Shown here piece after piece: positions 19,344-30,299 of a DNA stretch of 64,000 nt. Source of the DNA: Shewanella psychromarinicola. GTDB taxonomy: Bacteria > Pseudomonadota > Gammaproteobacteria > Enterobacterales > Shewanellaceae. The notes under the pieces are model-generated. The model was given only the letters and a program-made list of their open reading frames with translations. It did no database searches and was not told the origin of the DNA. How positions within the stretch are numbered: position 1 is the stretch's first letter; every line of letters starts with the position of its first letter. The translations under genes were made by a program, and so were the position numbers. Location: the NCBI RefSeq assembly GCF_003855155.1, contig NZ_CP034073.1, positions 3,906,001 to 3,970,000 on the forward strand, in the 5' to 3' direction.

Positions 19344-20589
19344 TCGCTTAGCCTACGTGAGGAGGCAGCGTTCAATGATTAGTTATATAAGGATCTATAA
19401 CCTCCTATAAGAGGCTGTAAATCGTTTTGACTACGCAGCCCTATTCTTCTTAAAGTTCTCTGCTTGCTCAAAAATCTCTTTGTAGACTTCATCTCGGCTC
19501 ACTGGCGGATAACCAAACTTGGCGAGTAGCATGATGAGGTCAACCTTTAACTCGGCTTTAATATCATCGCGCTGGTTCCAGTCTGTGTATTTTGCTTTAT
19601 CGTCTACAACTTCTTTAACTGCACGGGCAAGTTCGAGTAAGCGGTCTTCTGGATACTCAAAATCGTACTTAACGGCTAGTGAGAGTAAAATGTCATAGAA
19701 GGCTTTTTCTTCTAAGTTAATGCCCATGTCCTCAAACGAACCCATTTCAATCTTAAGGTCTTGGAACATGGAAATGATTTCGTCCGAGAAGTCCTCTAAC
19801 ACATCGCTTACAAGCACGTCTTCTTCTTTGCGCTCATTGTACTTTTCAACCAATGACTTAAAGCGTTGTGAAAAATCGATAGCTTTCATTTTGTTAACTT
19901 GCTTAAACTCACCAATCGCCTTTGCTAGCAATTGTTGTAAAAGCTTTATTTTAGTATTCGGTAATTTAATTTTATCGATTTTAGCTAAGTAATCATCATC
20001 AAAAATATCAACGCCATCAGCGCCCTGACCCAGCTTGAAAATTTCTTCAACACCATCACTTTTAAGCGCCTCAGAAATCATCTGCCGCACTTTAGTATTC
20101 ATTTGTGCCGTGTCAGGTGCTTCACCTTTAGTAAGCTTGTATACAATTGATCTAACCGCTAAATAGAAGTGAATATAATCACGTTCTTTTTCTACCAACT
20201 TCTCACTGCCGCAGCAAACGTCGTAAGCAGTCTTCAAACGTTTCACTAGCGCCATAAAACGGTGTTCTAATTTTTGAGTTTGGAGCACAAATTCAGCGGC
20301 GTTATTCAAACAGTTTAGTTGAGCGACAGCCATGCCTGAAAAGTAAGGTGCGTCGTCAAACGTATGCAGCATTTTGCCTAATAAATCTAAGTGGTCTTTT
20401 ACCACAATGACCGATTGAGCAATATCTTCAAAGTTACTGACATCCGTCTTAGAATACTGCGCTAACGCTTTATTCATCTGAGTTTTGATGCCGATATAAT
20501 CAACCACTAAGCCTTTGTCTTTGCCTTCAAACTTGCGGTTAACCCGTGAAATGGTTTGGATGTAATGGTCAAGTATTTCTGGAGAGATT

Positions 20590-21441
20590 TTAAGCCGCTT
20601 TTTTTAACTCATTATATTTCTGATGTGGCGTCTTATAATCTATTGCCGAATGTCTGCGTTTGTAATTGTAGAACTGAATATATTGCTCAACCACGCTCAC
20701 TACTGCGCTGTGATTGGTAAAAGCTAAACGGTTTAATCTTTCAGTCTTTAAACTCCTAAAAAATCGTTCCATCACCGCATTATCCCAACAATTTCCTCTA
20801 CGACTCATACTTTGTTCAATGCCTAAGTGCTTTAGCTTTTCTCTGAACACCTTAGCTGAGTACTGACAACCCTGGTCTGAGTGAAACATCAACTCCTGTG
20901 TATTTGGCCTCTGACGTTGTATCGCGTTATTTAATGCCGCTGTCGCTAACGCTGCATTGGGTTGGCTTGATAAGGCATACCCAACGATTTCTTTGGTCCC
21001 TAAATCAAGTACACAGGCTAAATAACTCCACCCCTGATGTGATTTTATATAGGTAATATCACCCACCCAATGGGTATTATAAGTCGTAGGGTTAAACTGT
21101 CGTCTAAGCAAATTAGGTGCGTAAACTTGCTCCTCACCTTGATTTGGATAGTAATGCTTTTTCTTTGGCTTAATCGCTATTAATCCCAATTTTTTCATTA
21201 CGCTAGCTATGGCGTAAACCCCAACCTTACAATTTAAATCTAATAAATCAGCCTGTATTCGACGTTTGCCATACGTCGAGTGTGACTCAGAGAAAGCTTG
21301 CTCTATCAATTGTATCTGAGCCTGTTTTTCAACGCTTTTTGGGATCGGTTTGTAATAGAGACTACTACAACTGATCTCGAATACTCGGCATAATTCACTC
21401 ATTTTAAAGCCTGGGTTTGCTTTCTTTACTTCGCGCATCAT
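20590..21441 (-). CDS. IS3-family transposase OrfB (copy B)
   Basis: 283 residues, identical to copy A except for a handful of substitutions (for example Ala-Lys for Ala-Asn after QYS). The DDE motifs WVGDITYI, FHSDQGCQYS and AVMERFFRSLKTE are intact. Confidence 0.93.
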   Translation of the reverse strand: MMREVKKANPGFKMSELCRVFEISCSSLYYKPIPKSVEKQAQIQLIEQAFSESHSTYGKRRIQADLLDLNCKVGVYAIASVMKKLGLIAIKPKKKHYYPNQGEEQVYAPNLLRRQFNPTTYNTHWVGDITYIKSHQGWSYLACVLDLGTKEIVGYALSSQPNAALATAALNNAIQRQRPNTQELMFHSDQGCQYSAKVFREKLKHLGIEQSMSRRGNCWDNAVMERFFRSLKTERLNRLAFTNHSAVVSVVEQYIQFYNYKRRHSAIDYKTPHQKYNELKKAA

Positions 21442-21749
21442 TTTAAGTTTTGATTGTCTCGAATGAAGAAAGCTGCAGCCTTTTTTAAGATATCATTATC
21501 CCTCATGGCTTGTTTTAGTTGGGCTTCTAGAAGCTGTATTCTTCGTTGTTCTTCAGTTAATGCTTTGACATTTTTCGGTGTTTTACCGGCTAATTCAGCC
21601 TGGTACTGCACTTTCCATCTAGACACCGCAGATTTACCTGCACCTGACATATCTTCAATTTGCTTGTTCGTGTAACCCTGTTCGACCATCAGCTTGGCAT
21701 ATTCTAATTTTTGAAGAGGGCTGACAGTGATTTTAGTTTTTCTAATCAT
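21438..21749 (-). CDS. IS3-family transposase OrfA (copy B)
   Basis: 103 residues, helix-turn-helix plus leucine-zipper helix as in copy A, two residue differences seen (KTPKNVKA for KTPENAKA). It overlaps OrfB by four bases. Confidence 0.92.
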   Translation of the reverse strand: MIRKTKITVSPLQKLEYAKLMVEQGYTNKQIEDMSGAGKSAVSRWKVQYQAELAGKTPKNVKALTEEQRRIQLLEAQLKQAMRDNDILKKAAAFFIRDNQNLK

Positions 21750-23996
21750 AATAAATACCTTTAAGATTTTGCTTATTTTAAGCTATAAATCTCTACAGTT
21801 TCATTAGACCATTACAGGATAAGATTGTGCCGTTGCACAGGCTTATCTATGTAAATTGTATCTAAAGAAGGCACATCAAAACCGGTTAGCCACATATCCA
21901 CCACGATCGCAATTTTGAAGTTTGATTTATCATTTTTAAATTGGCGGTCTAAGTCTTTTCGGTATTCTTTCGTGCCAAGTAAATCCCACATCGCTTTAGG
22001 ATCATCTTTACCGCGAGTCATCACCATCTTAACCCGTTCTATCGGTTTAATTTTTTTACGTTCTTGTTCTGTGAGAGTCGTTCTCACATCACATTCCAGT
22101 ACCTCAAACCATTGGGGTCTTAACTGTGTTAATTCTTGATAAAATAAATAAGCAATTTCACGCGCACTACTGACAAAGATGGCTTTACCATTAACAGTAG
22201 CCCCTTCACTTACACGGTTGTCATAATGAATGACAAAATCTCTAGCAAGTGCATGAATACGGTCAGGATCACCAAGAATTGCCGTCATATTGGCAGATGC
22301 TTTCTTACTTTCTTCTATCTGATGTTCGTTACTGCCATTATCTTCACATTTTTGATAGTAGGCTTCTATTTCATCTAGCTTGGCATTGTTCAGCACAACT
22401 TTTGCTGCTCGGCCTTCATAAACAATACGCACCGTAATTTCATCTTTAACAGACTCAGTCATGGTATAGCTGTCAACAACCGGGCCAAATACATCTAATG
22501 TGGCGTCAACTGGCGTACCAGTAAAACCAACATAGGTCGCATTAGGCAAAGAGTCATGTAAGTATTTTGCAAAGCCATAGGTTTTCTTTACGCCAGCATT
22601 AGGGCCTGTTTCAATGACGGTTAACTTCTGATCCAGGTTTGTTTGGCTGCGATGCGCTTCATCAGAAATACAAATCACGTTATTGCGGTCGGTCAACACC
22701 TTAGTGTCTTCAGTAAATTTGTGGATTGTCGTTAAAAAAACACCACCACTATTGCGGCCTTGAAGCATCTCACGTAAATGTTGACGACTTTCAACCGTCA
22801 CTACTGTTTGGTCACCAATAAACGTTTTGGCATTGGTAAATTGTTGCGATAACTGATCATCAAGATCGGTTCTATCGGTAATTAAAATGATGGTTGGGCT
22901 TTCAAAATCAACACTTTTCATCAATAAACGTGACAAAAACTGCATGGTAAAACTCTTACCGCAACCCGTAGCACCAAAGTAAGTACCACCTTTACCATCG
23001 CCTTCTGGCTTTCTACTGAGTTTAATATTTTGATAGAGCTTGCGGGCCGCATAATATTGCGGATAACGACATACAATTTTTACGTCGTTTTTTGAGGTAT
23101 CAGGGAAAAATACAAAGTTACGGATAACATCACGCAAACGGGCTTTATTGAACAAGCCCTGTAACATGGTGTGCAACGAGTTAATGCCATCTTTTTCGAT
23201 TGACTCGTTACCCGTGACTTTACGCCAGGCATAGAAAAACTCATATGGAGAATACAATCCTCCCATTTTATTGTTAACGCCATCACTGATAACGCAAAAG
23301 GAGTTGTATACAAACAATGAAGGAATATCACGACGGTAACGAGTGTTTAATTGAACATAAGCATGGTGTATCGACGCCTCTTCTTCACGAATGGCACTCT
23401 TAAACTCAAACACCACCACAGGTAGACCATTGATATACAAAATACCATCAGGAATACGCTTTTCACCATCAATGCCCTCTATCTCAAGCTGATTGACGAT
23501 TTTATAGATATTGGTGTCACTGCTCTCTTGGGCAGCATAAAGGCGGGCTCGTTCGGCGACTAAGGCTAGTTGCTGATCCTGTTGGTGAGTCGCGACTAAA
23601 TTCGGCAAAATAGACTCAACCACATTACTGTAGTCAACTAGCTGGATGTAGAGATCCTTTTGCGATGCTTGTTGAGCATTCGCACATGGCTCTCTTTTTA
23701 GCAAAAAGCCATCACTTAACCATTTACAGAAGGTTTTGTTACTGTCGTATAAATCACTGGCGGGCAACGATTCAATTTGCTTAATAATCAAATCAATTTC
23801 ACCCGGCGTAATATTATCTCCAGCATACTTTTTAGCGAGATACTGGCTCAAATCAGCTTTAATTAACACGTCGGTATTATCGCGTTCAATGTCACAGCCT
23901 CGCACATATGGGTAACCTTGCTCACCCAACAGCTCAATAATGGCCTCTTCTAACTTCGCTTCTGTAAATTTCATAGTAAGTCTCTGCACCAGTTAG

Positions 23997-24177
23997 TTAT
24001 AAAGAACCGATCAAGTTCGGTTTACCATAAGCAACCGACCCTTCTAAAAAGTCGTCTACAACATCAGATACCCGTTTAATTAAACTCTTATCTCTGGTGA
24101 TATAGCCCATAGGCACATGAACAGGACTGATATCAGGCATAGCCATATGATAACAAACGGCTGCAAACTCGTTTATC
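23997..24177 (-). pseudogene. C-terminal remnant of the gene upstream of hsdR
   Basis: An open frame ending LIGSL with its stop about 20 bases before hsdR, so it is the tail of the gene once preceding hsdR in the operon. The readable part (HMAMPDISPVHVPMGYITRD and VVDDFLEGSVAYGKP) is not a methylase or specificity motif I recognise. Its 5' side is fused to a truncated IS1595-family gene at about 24178, so the deletion that created the fusion probably also removed hsdM/hsdS. Confidence 0.55.
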
Positions 24178-24588
24178 CCTTTCAGGATCAACCATGGTAT
24201 GTCTTAACTTGTGCATTAATGACCAAGCGGTTTGATAACTCCCAAGACCTAATAACCTTTGAACTCCAAGGGCGCTGACACCATTTTTTTGATTTGTAAT
24301 AAACCAGACCGCAGCAAACCAACTTTTCATGGGGGTTCTTGTTTTGTCAAAAAGTGTACTTGATGTTACTGAACACTGAGAACCGCAAGCATGACATTTT
24401 AACTTGCCATTACTTAACTGATAAGGTGATTGATGGCTTGAACAGCTTGGGCAAATGAATCCGTTTGGCCAACGAAGTGCGTAAAGGTAGCTGATGCAAG
24501 ATTTTTCATCATGAAACCAATCAACAAACTCGTCCCAATTTGTAGGGTAATCAACGCCAGCTTTTAATAAATACGATGAAGTTTTCAT
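24178..24588 (-). pseudogene. IS1595-family transposase, N-terminal fragment
   Basis: Begins MKTSSYLLKAGVDYPTNWDEF and shows the zinc ribbon (CPSC ... CHACGSQ) and the LFDKTRTPMKSWFAAVWFIT stretch of IS1595-type transposases. It stops at VDPERDK, just before where the catalytic domain (VEVDETYIGG in relatives) should start. It is a different IS1595 subtype from the three copies elsewhere in the window. Confidence 0.8.
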
Positions 24589-24767
24589 TACTACATATTG
24601 ACACTGGTGGCGCTAAGTGGATAGCCCTTTCATCTATACAGCCAGACCTGGTGATTAATGTAGGCAGACAATAAAGTCTGATCATTTACAATAAAACTTG
24701 TCACTTTTATTAGGGGTTGTTGATCTTTGTTTAAAATACATCCTGTAAAAGTGAATTAACGTTCCAT

Positions 24768-25922
24768 TTATTTGGCTTCTAGAAATGCTTCAAAACGTTT
24801 ATCGGTCAATATTTTCATAAAGGCGATTAATGCATCAATTTTACGATCTGATAATACTTTAGCTTTAAGTTCTTCCTTATCAATAGTATCTGGGACTTCA
24901 GCTTCCTTCCACGGCTTACCCGTTTCTGGATTGATGATACGTTTAGGATTATTATAATGATCGTAGAATTCCATCACGGTCGATAGATTTTTAAATACAC
25001 CATTGTGCATATAAGGGCCGGTAATAGCGACATTCCGTAATGATGGGTTTTTAAATTTCCCGTCATATTTAAGATCGCTAACTACTGGATTTTCTAGTAA
25101 GCCATGATCAATGTAATCATTTTTAACATCACTCAGCTTAAGTAACTCGTCATTAGAAGGCACGCCGATATTACGATATTGATGGTTGCTAAAAGGTTCT
25201 TTTGTACTATCTTCTGCTTTCAATTTATGACAACTGTTACAATTGACATTATTATTGGAGAAAAATAAGGTACGACCAAGGTCCTCTAATACGGTAAGCT
25301 CATATTCCCCTCTCAAAAAGCGGTCATATTTGCTGTCATAACTAGAAAAAGTATCCGTTTTTTCAAAAGCTTGTATAGCACGACCAAAAGCTATAAAAGC
25401 AGGAATTATCGAGTCCGAATTCTCCCCTTGTTGATTAAATATTTCTTCGCCATATAAGTGTTTAAAAGTAGCTGTATAAATAGGGTTTTCTTGTAGACGT
25501 TTAATCACGGTTTCTGCATTAGGCAATGCCATCTCTACAGGGTTAAGTGGAGGACCCATCGCTTGTTCGGCAAGAGTTGCTGCACGACCATCTAAAAATT
25601 GTCCGCCTACGTACTCTTTTAAAGCTTCATCAAAATGAAATATGGGTGAGGTGTTCGCATAACCTGCCATTGGTGTATTACGTCCTCCTATAGAATGTCC
25701 ATCATCCCCCATTGAAACCATACCCTTGCCTCTATTGGTGCGATGGTCTGTAAAACCTTGAGCAGGTTCATGGCAGGTTGCACAAGACATGGTACGGTTA
25801 ATAGAAAAATTAGTATCGAAAAATAATGCTTGTCCTAGCCCCTCTTCAGAGAGCTTAGTCTCAGCGCTAGATGAGCTACTAATAAGCACCATTGCAAATA
25901 AAAAAGTAAAATATTTTATCAT
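24768..25922 (-). CDS. Di-heme cytochrome c peroxidase / MauG family protein
   Basis: 384 residues, signal peptide about 1-20, then two c-type heme sites: CATCH (47-51) and CNSCH (228-232). The LFFDTNFSINRTMSCATCHEPAQGF, RNTPM, QFLDGRA and RNVAITGPYMHNG stretches are those of bacterial di-heme peroxidases (CCP/MauG). It acts in the periplasm. It is the last gene of a four-gene tail overlapping its neighbour by four bases, behind a hydroxylase, an imelysin and a DUF1111 protein. In this setting oxidation of iron or of an imelysin partner, rather than H2O2 defence, is a reasonable inference. Confidence 0.88.
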   Translation of the reverse strand: MIKYFTFLFAMVLISSSSSAETKLSEEGLGQALFFDTNFSINRTMSCATCHEPAQGFTDHRTNRGKGMVSMGDDGHSIGGRNTPMAGYANTSPIFHFDEALKEYVGGQFLDGRAATLAEQAMGPPLNPVEMALPNAETVIKRLQENPIYTATFKHLYGEEIFNQQGENSDSIIPAFIAFGRAIQAFEKTDTFSSYDSKYDRFLRGEYELTVLEDLGRTLFFSNNNVNCNSCHKLKAEDSTKEPFSNHQYRNIGVPSNDELLKLSDVKNDYIDHGLLENPVVSDLKYDGKFKNPSLRNVAITGPYMHNGVFKNLSTVMEFYDHYNNPKRIINPETGKPWKEAEVPDTIDKEELKAKVLSDRKIDALIAFMKILTDKRFEAFLEAK

Positions 25923-26839
25923 TTTAATTTCCGCCGAATAATAGTATAAATGTCAAAAAATGGATTAATAATAATTTTTGTTACGCTATCAAAATTTTGT
26001 CTTTTACCCACCCCTAAACCAAACTTTTGATTTAACGGAGCATCTTGAGACAACTTTAATGTTCCAAATAACAAATCCCACAGCGCTAATACGCTACCTA
26101 GATTTTTCTGCATACTTTCTGGGTGATGATGTGTCTGATGTTGTGCAGGTGATACCAACAGATGCTCCAACCAACGACCATAGCCTAGTCGAATATGGCT
26201 GTGTCTCAGGTTTCCCGTAAAGGAAAATAAAATGACGACAAATACATTGCCACCCAATACAGTATAAAGGTCAACTCTAGCGCCAAAGCAGAAAATAAAT
26301 ATGCCAGTAATCACACCCGCTACAATTGCATGGCGTAATGCAAAAAGTATGATTTCTACCGGGTGTAAACGGTAAAACGTCAATGGGTTTAATGATTCAG
26401 GGCTGTGGTGAACTTGGTGAAATTTCCACAACCAACGGTTCGTATGCATCCAACGGTGCAGCCAATAGCGACTAAAGTCTCCAATCACGAACAAGCTTAG
26501 TGTGTAACACAAAACAATATCACGATAATACCAGGGTAAAAATAATGGTTCTGCTACTGCGTTTAGATTATCCAATGTCCAAAGCGCAACGGTTTGCCCT
26601 GATAATAGAACAGGTAAAATGAGTAGTTTTTTGAATACCCAATTAACTAAAAAATAGCGATAATCTAATTTTGAATCTGCATTTAACCAGTAAGCCTTTA
26701 ATCTTGATAATGAAATAGACCTATCTTTTCTTATATACCATACAGATGCAATCAGTACACTTGCTATAAGGTAGCCCCAGAAAATCCGGTTACTACCATT
26801 AAGAAATAGATTTAAGGGGGTATCAATCTCCATCTGCAT
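25919..26839 (-). CDS. Membrane fatty acid hydroxylase / sterol desaturase family protein
   Basis: 306 residues with several membrane helices and the histidine clusters of the family: HRWMH and FHQVHHS (about 140-162) and QHQTHHHPE (about 254-262), which bind a di-iron centre in an integral membrane oxygenase. The lipid substrate is unknown. It overlaps the genes on both sides (16 and four bases), so it belongs to the same transcript. In related clusters a DUF1513 gene more often follows the second imelysin, so a lipid-modifying enzyme here is unusual. Confidence 0.8.
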   Translation of the reverse strand: MQMEIDTPLNLFLNGSNRIFWGYLIASVLIASVWYIRKDRSISLSRLKAYWLNADSKLDYRYFLVNWVFKKLLILPVLLSGQTVALWTLDNLNAVAEPLFLPWYYRDIVLCYTLSLFVIGDFSRYWLHRWMHTNRWLWKFHQVHHSPESLNPLTFYRLHPVEIILFALRHAIVAGVITGIFIFCFGARVDLYTVLGGNVFVVILFSFTGNLRHSHIRLGYGRWLEHLLVSPAQHQTHHHPESMQKNLGSVLALWDLLFGTLKLSQDAPLNQKFGLGVGKRQNFDSVTKIIINPFFDIYTIIRRKLK

Positions 26840-27809
26840 CTATTAAATTAGCTGAAATACCAAGACTATTAACTAGTTGTCTATAAAATGCTTTCTGAAT
26901 ATCTAACAGCCCTTGGAATACCGGGATCATATCGTTGAGGTTAAAGTTATGGTCAACAGGCGTATTTTTGTATGCTGTTAATGTTGCTTGTAAGGCGGCT
27001 TGTACTTCTACTAGTCCGTCATTATTGGTCTTTGAGTAAGAGATAGTAGCAACATTAGGTTGTTGATCTTCACTTAAAAGTTGCGAGTTAGCTTCTAAGA
27101 TCCCTCCGATAAATGCCCAAGATGCCTTACTATAAGGGTATTGTTGATGCTCTGGTTTTGTGATGCCAAGGTTTGCTTTAGTTAATCCACTAATTTGAGC
27201 AATCCGCCAATCACGAGTCTTATAAATATGTTCAATTTCTGCGTTAACAACTAATGATAAGGCTTTATCTTTATCAGCAAGAAACTCACTGCGACTGTCC
27301 TTATATCCGTCACTAATTTGAGTAAATCGTTTACAAATGTTAGCAGCTATCACTTTAGAGAATTGTTTTCTACGCTCAGACCAAGTGCCACTAAACATAA
27401 CAGAATCCAACGCGCCCATCGTTTTATAAGAGTTTTTATATAGTCCTACAGAGGCTTCTTTTTCACGATTTAATAAACGGGTAACACTTTCATGAATATC
27501 TTCATTCCCGCTATGAAAATAATCTACCATCAATGGATAATCCATTGCATTCATATCATAGTTTCCAAGAATATAAGTCGCTTGAACTCTACCCCATCCT
27601 TCAGCGAGTTGTACAAATGCTTGCTGTCGCAGATTACTAGATGTGCTTTCCAAAGAATCTTGTACATTTTGACAAAATTTTACTGCGTTATCTGCATTGC
27701 TCTGAATAACATTGTCATAAATAGCTACATAGGGATCTTGTTCTACAGCATTACTTAGTACTGGTAGGCTAAGTAAACAAATAAATGATAGCGATGTAAA
27801 AATTTTCAT
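26823..27809 (-). CDS. Imelysin-family periplasmic protein (second imelysin of the operon)
   Basis: 328 residues with a signal peptide (MKIFTSLSFICLLSLPVLSNA). The helical body, with VQLAEGWGRVQATYILGNYDMNAMDYPLMVDYFH, resembles the imelysin-like proteins (EfeO M75/ICMP group) that follow DUF1111 genes in iron-regulated operons. The GxHxxE motif of the classical imelysins is not evident, so metal binding differs or is absent. It overlaps the DUF1111 gene by four bases. Confidence 0.75.
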   Translation of the reverse strand: MKIFTSLSFICLLSLPVLSNAVEQDPYVAIYDNVIQSNADNAVKFCQNVQDSLESTSSNLRQQAFVQLAEGWGRVQATYILGNYDMNAMDYPLMVDYFHSGNEDIHESVTRLLNREKEASVGLYKNSYKTMGALDSVMFSGTWSERRKQFSKVIAANICKRFTQISDGYKDSRSEFLADKDKALSLVVNAEIEHIYKTRDWRIAQISGLTKANLGITKPEHQQYPYSKASWAFIGGILEANSQLLSEDQQPNVATISYSKTNNDGLVEVQAALQATLTAYKNTPVDHNFNLNDMIPVFQGLLDIQKAFYRQLVNSLGISANLIDADGD

Positions 27810-29218
27810 AATTGCTCCAGAAAGTGTAACAAGGCCAAGCGCTGAGCATAGTCTAGTTTAATAAATTTTGATTTAGCATTTTCGGCTTCACCACCGTGCC
27901 AAAGAATGGCTTCTTCTGGTGTTAGCGCTCGTGCATCATGTAAAAAACGATGTCCTGCTCGGACACGAGCCCCTACACCCCATAAAGGTGCTGTACGATA
28001 TTCTCTTTCAGTTGCTAGGAATTCTGGACGACCATCTTTTAATGCCTCGCCCATATCATGCAAAAGCAGATCAGTATAAGGGTGAAATTCAACATCTTGA
28101 GTTGTAGTTAATGTTGAACGATGGCAGCTACTACAACCAACTTCTTTAAATATTTTATTTCCCTTTTGGGCTTCAACATCTAGGGTAACTGTTCTAGGGG
28201 CTTTATGATTACCAATATAAGATGCAATAGCTTGAAGACGAAGCAGAGGAAGATCCAAGTTACCAAGTGGTGAATCACTTCCTCGAGGGGCCACTAAACA
28301 ATCTTCTTGTGCTGGTTGGCAAAGTTCTTGTGGATGAATAGGATTAGTTAATCCAAGGTCATGGGCTGCTGCATTGGCTGTTTGGCTAATAATTGTATCG
28401 GCATTGGCTTTCCAATTAAAACGTCCTAACACTTTCTTGTCTTGGTCTAATGAGTTTAACCAATTCGGACGGCCACTGATACCATCAGCATCTTTATCAG
28501 ATGGGTCTGCCCAAGCCAGAATATCTTCAGTTGAAACTTGTTCAATTAACTTTAGACCAGCCAAAATAGGTGGTTGTCGTAATGAAATGACAGTTTCTTC
28601 TGCTAAAGACCCGTAGGCTAAATTATCTAAATAAGGAGTAAACTTTGTCAATATGATTAACTGACCATCGGGATAAGTAAAAGGTATAAATTCGACATTT
28701 AATTTTGTTTTTGCTTCAGGTTTTACCTTGCCGTTACCTCTTATTGATACCTGAGCACCATATACCGGGTCTGGCACACTATCATGAAAAGGAGTCTCTA
28801 TATTATTAACTAACCATCGTGATGAATGATTACTAGGTTGGGTAAGTTTAAAGAGCAACGCTCTCAAAGGCTGATTTTCACTACTTAATGTAGGTGCACT
28901 TCCGTTATTGATGTGGCAACTAGCGCAGGTATTTGAGCTAAAATGAGGACCTAAACCATCTCGGGCAGTGGTTGCACTCGGGGCTTCAACCCAAGGGATG
29001 GAAAAAAAAGAGCGTCCAAGAATAAACTGATCGAACTCTTCATCAGTCATTTTAAGCGGATGAGAAAAGGGTTTCTTACCTGCTGTATTGGTAAATTGGT
29101 TACTATGAGTATCCATCGCCATATTGATAGCTTCGCTATGAGCAAAGTTATTTAACACCAGAAACAAAAAAACGCTTCGAAAAAGAATCGTCAAGACTGT
29201 ACTAAAACTACTTTTCAT
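27806..29218 (-). CDS. DUF1111 di-heme thiol oxidoreductase-like protein
   Basis: 470 residues with a signal peptide and two heme c motifs: CASCH (98-102) and CSSCH near residue 365. The segments GPHFSSNTCASCHINNG, GRFNWKAN and RTAPLWGVGARVRAGHRFLHDARALTPEEAILWHGGEA are typical of DUF1111. These periplasmic proteins occur beside imelysins in iron-regulated loci; the reaction is not established. It is now the first gene behind the IS inserted at 29321-30294, which probably separates it from the FTR1 promoter. Confidence 0.88.
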   Translation of the reverse strand: MKSSFSTVLTILFRSVFLFLVLNNFAHSEAINMAMDTHSNQFTNTAGKKPFSHPLKMTDEEFDQFILGRSFFSIPWVEAPSATTARDGLGPHFSSNTCASCHINNGSAPTLSSENQPLRALLFKLTQPSNHSSRWLVNNIETPFHDSVPDPVYGAQVSIRGNGKVKPEAKTKLNVEFIPFTYPDGQLIILTKFTPYLDNLAYGSLAEETVISLRQPPILAGLKLIEQVSTEDILAWADPSDKDADGISGRPNWLNSLDQDKKVLGRFNWKANADTIISQTANAAAHDLGLTNPIHPQELCQPAQEDCLVAPRGSDSPLGNLDLPLLRLQAIASYIGNHKAPRTVTLDVEAQKGNKIFKEVGCSSCHRSTLTTTQDVEFHPYTDLLLHDMGEALKDGRPEFLATEREYRTAPLWGVGARVRAGHRFLHDARALTPEEAILWHGGEAENAKSKFIKLDYAQRLALLHFLEQL

Positions 29219-29320
29219 AAATCACTATTCAAGATGGCTTGTACTTACTTGGGAATAACAAACGCCAACAACCGAATCGATTAGTGGCGATTATTATGAC
29301 ACTACTGAATCATTACTTTA

Positions 29321-30294
29321 CATGCCTATGCAGTTGGCTCAGTAAGAATGTATTGGCGTGTGAATGATTGCCAAATTTAACAATCTGTTAGGTATTTCTC
29401 TTTCCATTTGTCTACGATTGAACCGATAACAGAACTCACTCAGGTATTCTTGCAGGTACTTTCCTGAAACACTATGGAATGTCCCAAGTAAAAATGCTTT
29501 TAAGTTACCAATGGCAATATGAACCCAAGGCAGCCATTCATCAACAAGCTCACTGGGGGTAACCCTCGCTTCATGTTGTTGAGTCTTATCTATAATGTTC
29601 AACGCAGGTAAGCCGTCTGTATGCACTTTTTGCTGTATCTTAAGTGTTTGGTAACGAACTGTTCAACACTATCATGGCAAACGCTATTTGCAGCCTGCAT
29701 AGCAATAAATCCAGCTCTTTTATCCTTTGCTTTCAACGGCAACTAAAACAGGTGTTTTACCTCCTGCTCCACGTCCACGCTTGCCCTTGCTTTTGCCACC
29801 CACTAACGCATCATCAATTTCAATGACCCCTGACAGTCTATATAAGCTGTCTCTATGGCCCATAGCTGTTCTCAGCTTACTTAATATCAAACGTGCCGTT
29901 CGCCAATTAACTTCAATGTGCTTACTCAGTCTTAATGCTGAAATACTGCCTTTATCTGAGCCTAAAAAGTAGATAGCCCAAAACCACTTAGTGATAGGAA
30001 TACGGCTACCGTGGAATAATGTGTCTGCTGTGACCGATGTTTGTTTATGACATTGACTGCATTCATATACATTGCGGGTTGTAAGCTCATAGGCATGCTC
30101 ACAAGAGCATCTAGGGCAAACAAAACCATTAGGCCATCTCATTTTCTTAATGTGATTTAAGCAATCAGTTTCAGCGCTGAATTGACGTTGCCATTCAAAA
30201 AAACTCGTTTCAGGCATTTTCATAGTAAATCTCACTTCTAGTCTTGATTTATACTATAAGAATAGGCCAAAACTGACTCAGATACATAGGCATG
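29321..30294 (-). mobile_element. IS1595-family element, copy 1, with 8-bp target duplication
   Basis: Ends begin CATGCCTATG on both sides as inverted repeats. TTACTTTA is duplicated at 29313-29320 and 30295-30302, the 8-bp duplication usual for IS1595. It sits at the stop codon of the imelysin lipoprotein gene and leaves that stop intact while splitting the operon. Confidence 0.93.
29339..30223 (-). pseudogene. IS1595-family transposase with two frameshifts (copy 1)
   Basis: Starts MKMPETSFFEWQRQF at 30223. It has a zinc ribbon (CPRCSCEHAY ... CSQCHKQTS), an N-terminal DNA-binding part, and the beginning of the ISXO2-type DDE domain (VIEIDDALVGGKSKGKRG). The frame stops after VAVESKG, resumes one frame over (DKRAGFIAMQAANSVCHD), and shifts again before HTDGLPALNIIDKTQQHEAR. 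Copy 3 has the same two shifts. Confidence 0.85.
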
Positions 30295-30299
30295 TTACT

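Larger units (their letters stand above)
20561..21816 (-). mobile_element. IS3-family insertion sequence, copy B (1256 bp, inverted relative to copy A)
   Basis: Same ends and length as 14549-15804. A three-base target duplication is present: GGA at 20558-20560 and 21817-21819 (TCC in the reading direction of hsdR). The clean duplication and perfect hsdR rejoin show a simple, recent insertion. Confidence 0.95.
19431..23974 (-). pseudogene. hsdR: Type I restriction enzyme HsdR, split by an IS3 copy
   Basis: Start MKFTEAKLEEAIIELL at 23974. The N-terminal nuclease domain has VVVFEFKSA (the ExK of the PD-ExK site); the motor domain has GATGCGKSF (Walker A), CISDEAH and VGFTGTP. The frame reaches 21817, is broken by the IS (20561-21816) and continues from 20557. 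Removing the IS and one TCC duplication restores VQRHNLIQTISRVNRKFEGKD in frame and a 1094-residue protein, the usual HsdR size. The C-terminal 340 residues are the helical domain that docks to the methylase. No hsdM or hsdS is visible, so restriction is surely lost. Confidence 0.93.

Noticed and set aside
23997..24177. HsdS or HsdM C-terminus upstream of hsdR
   Set aside because: Position fits, but I see neither target-recognition repeats nor methylase motifs, so I left it unnamed.
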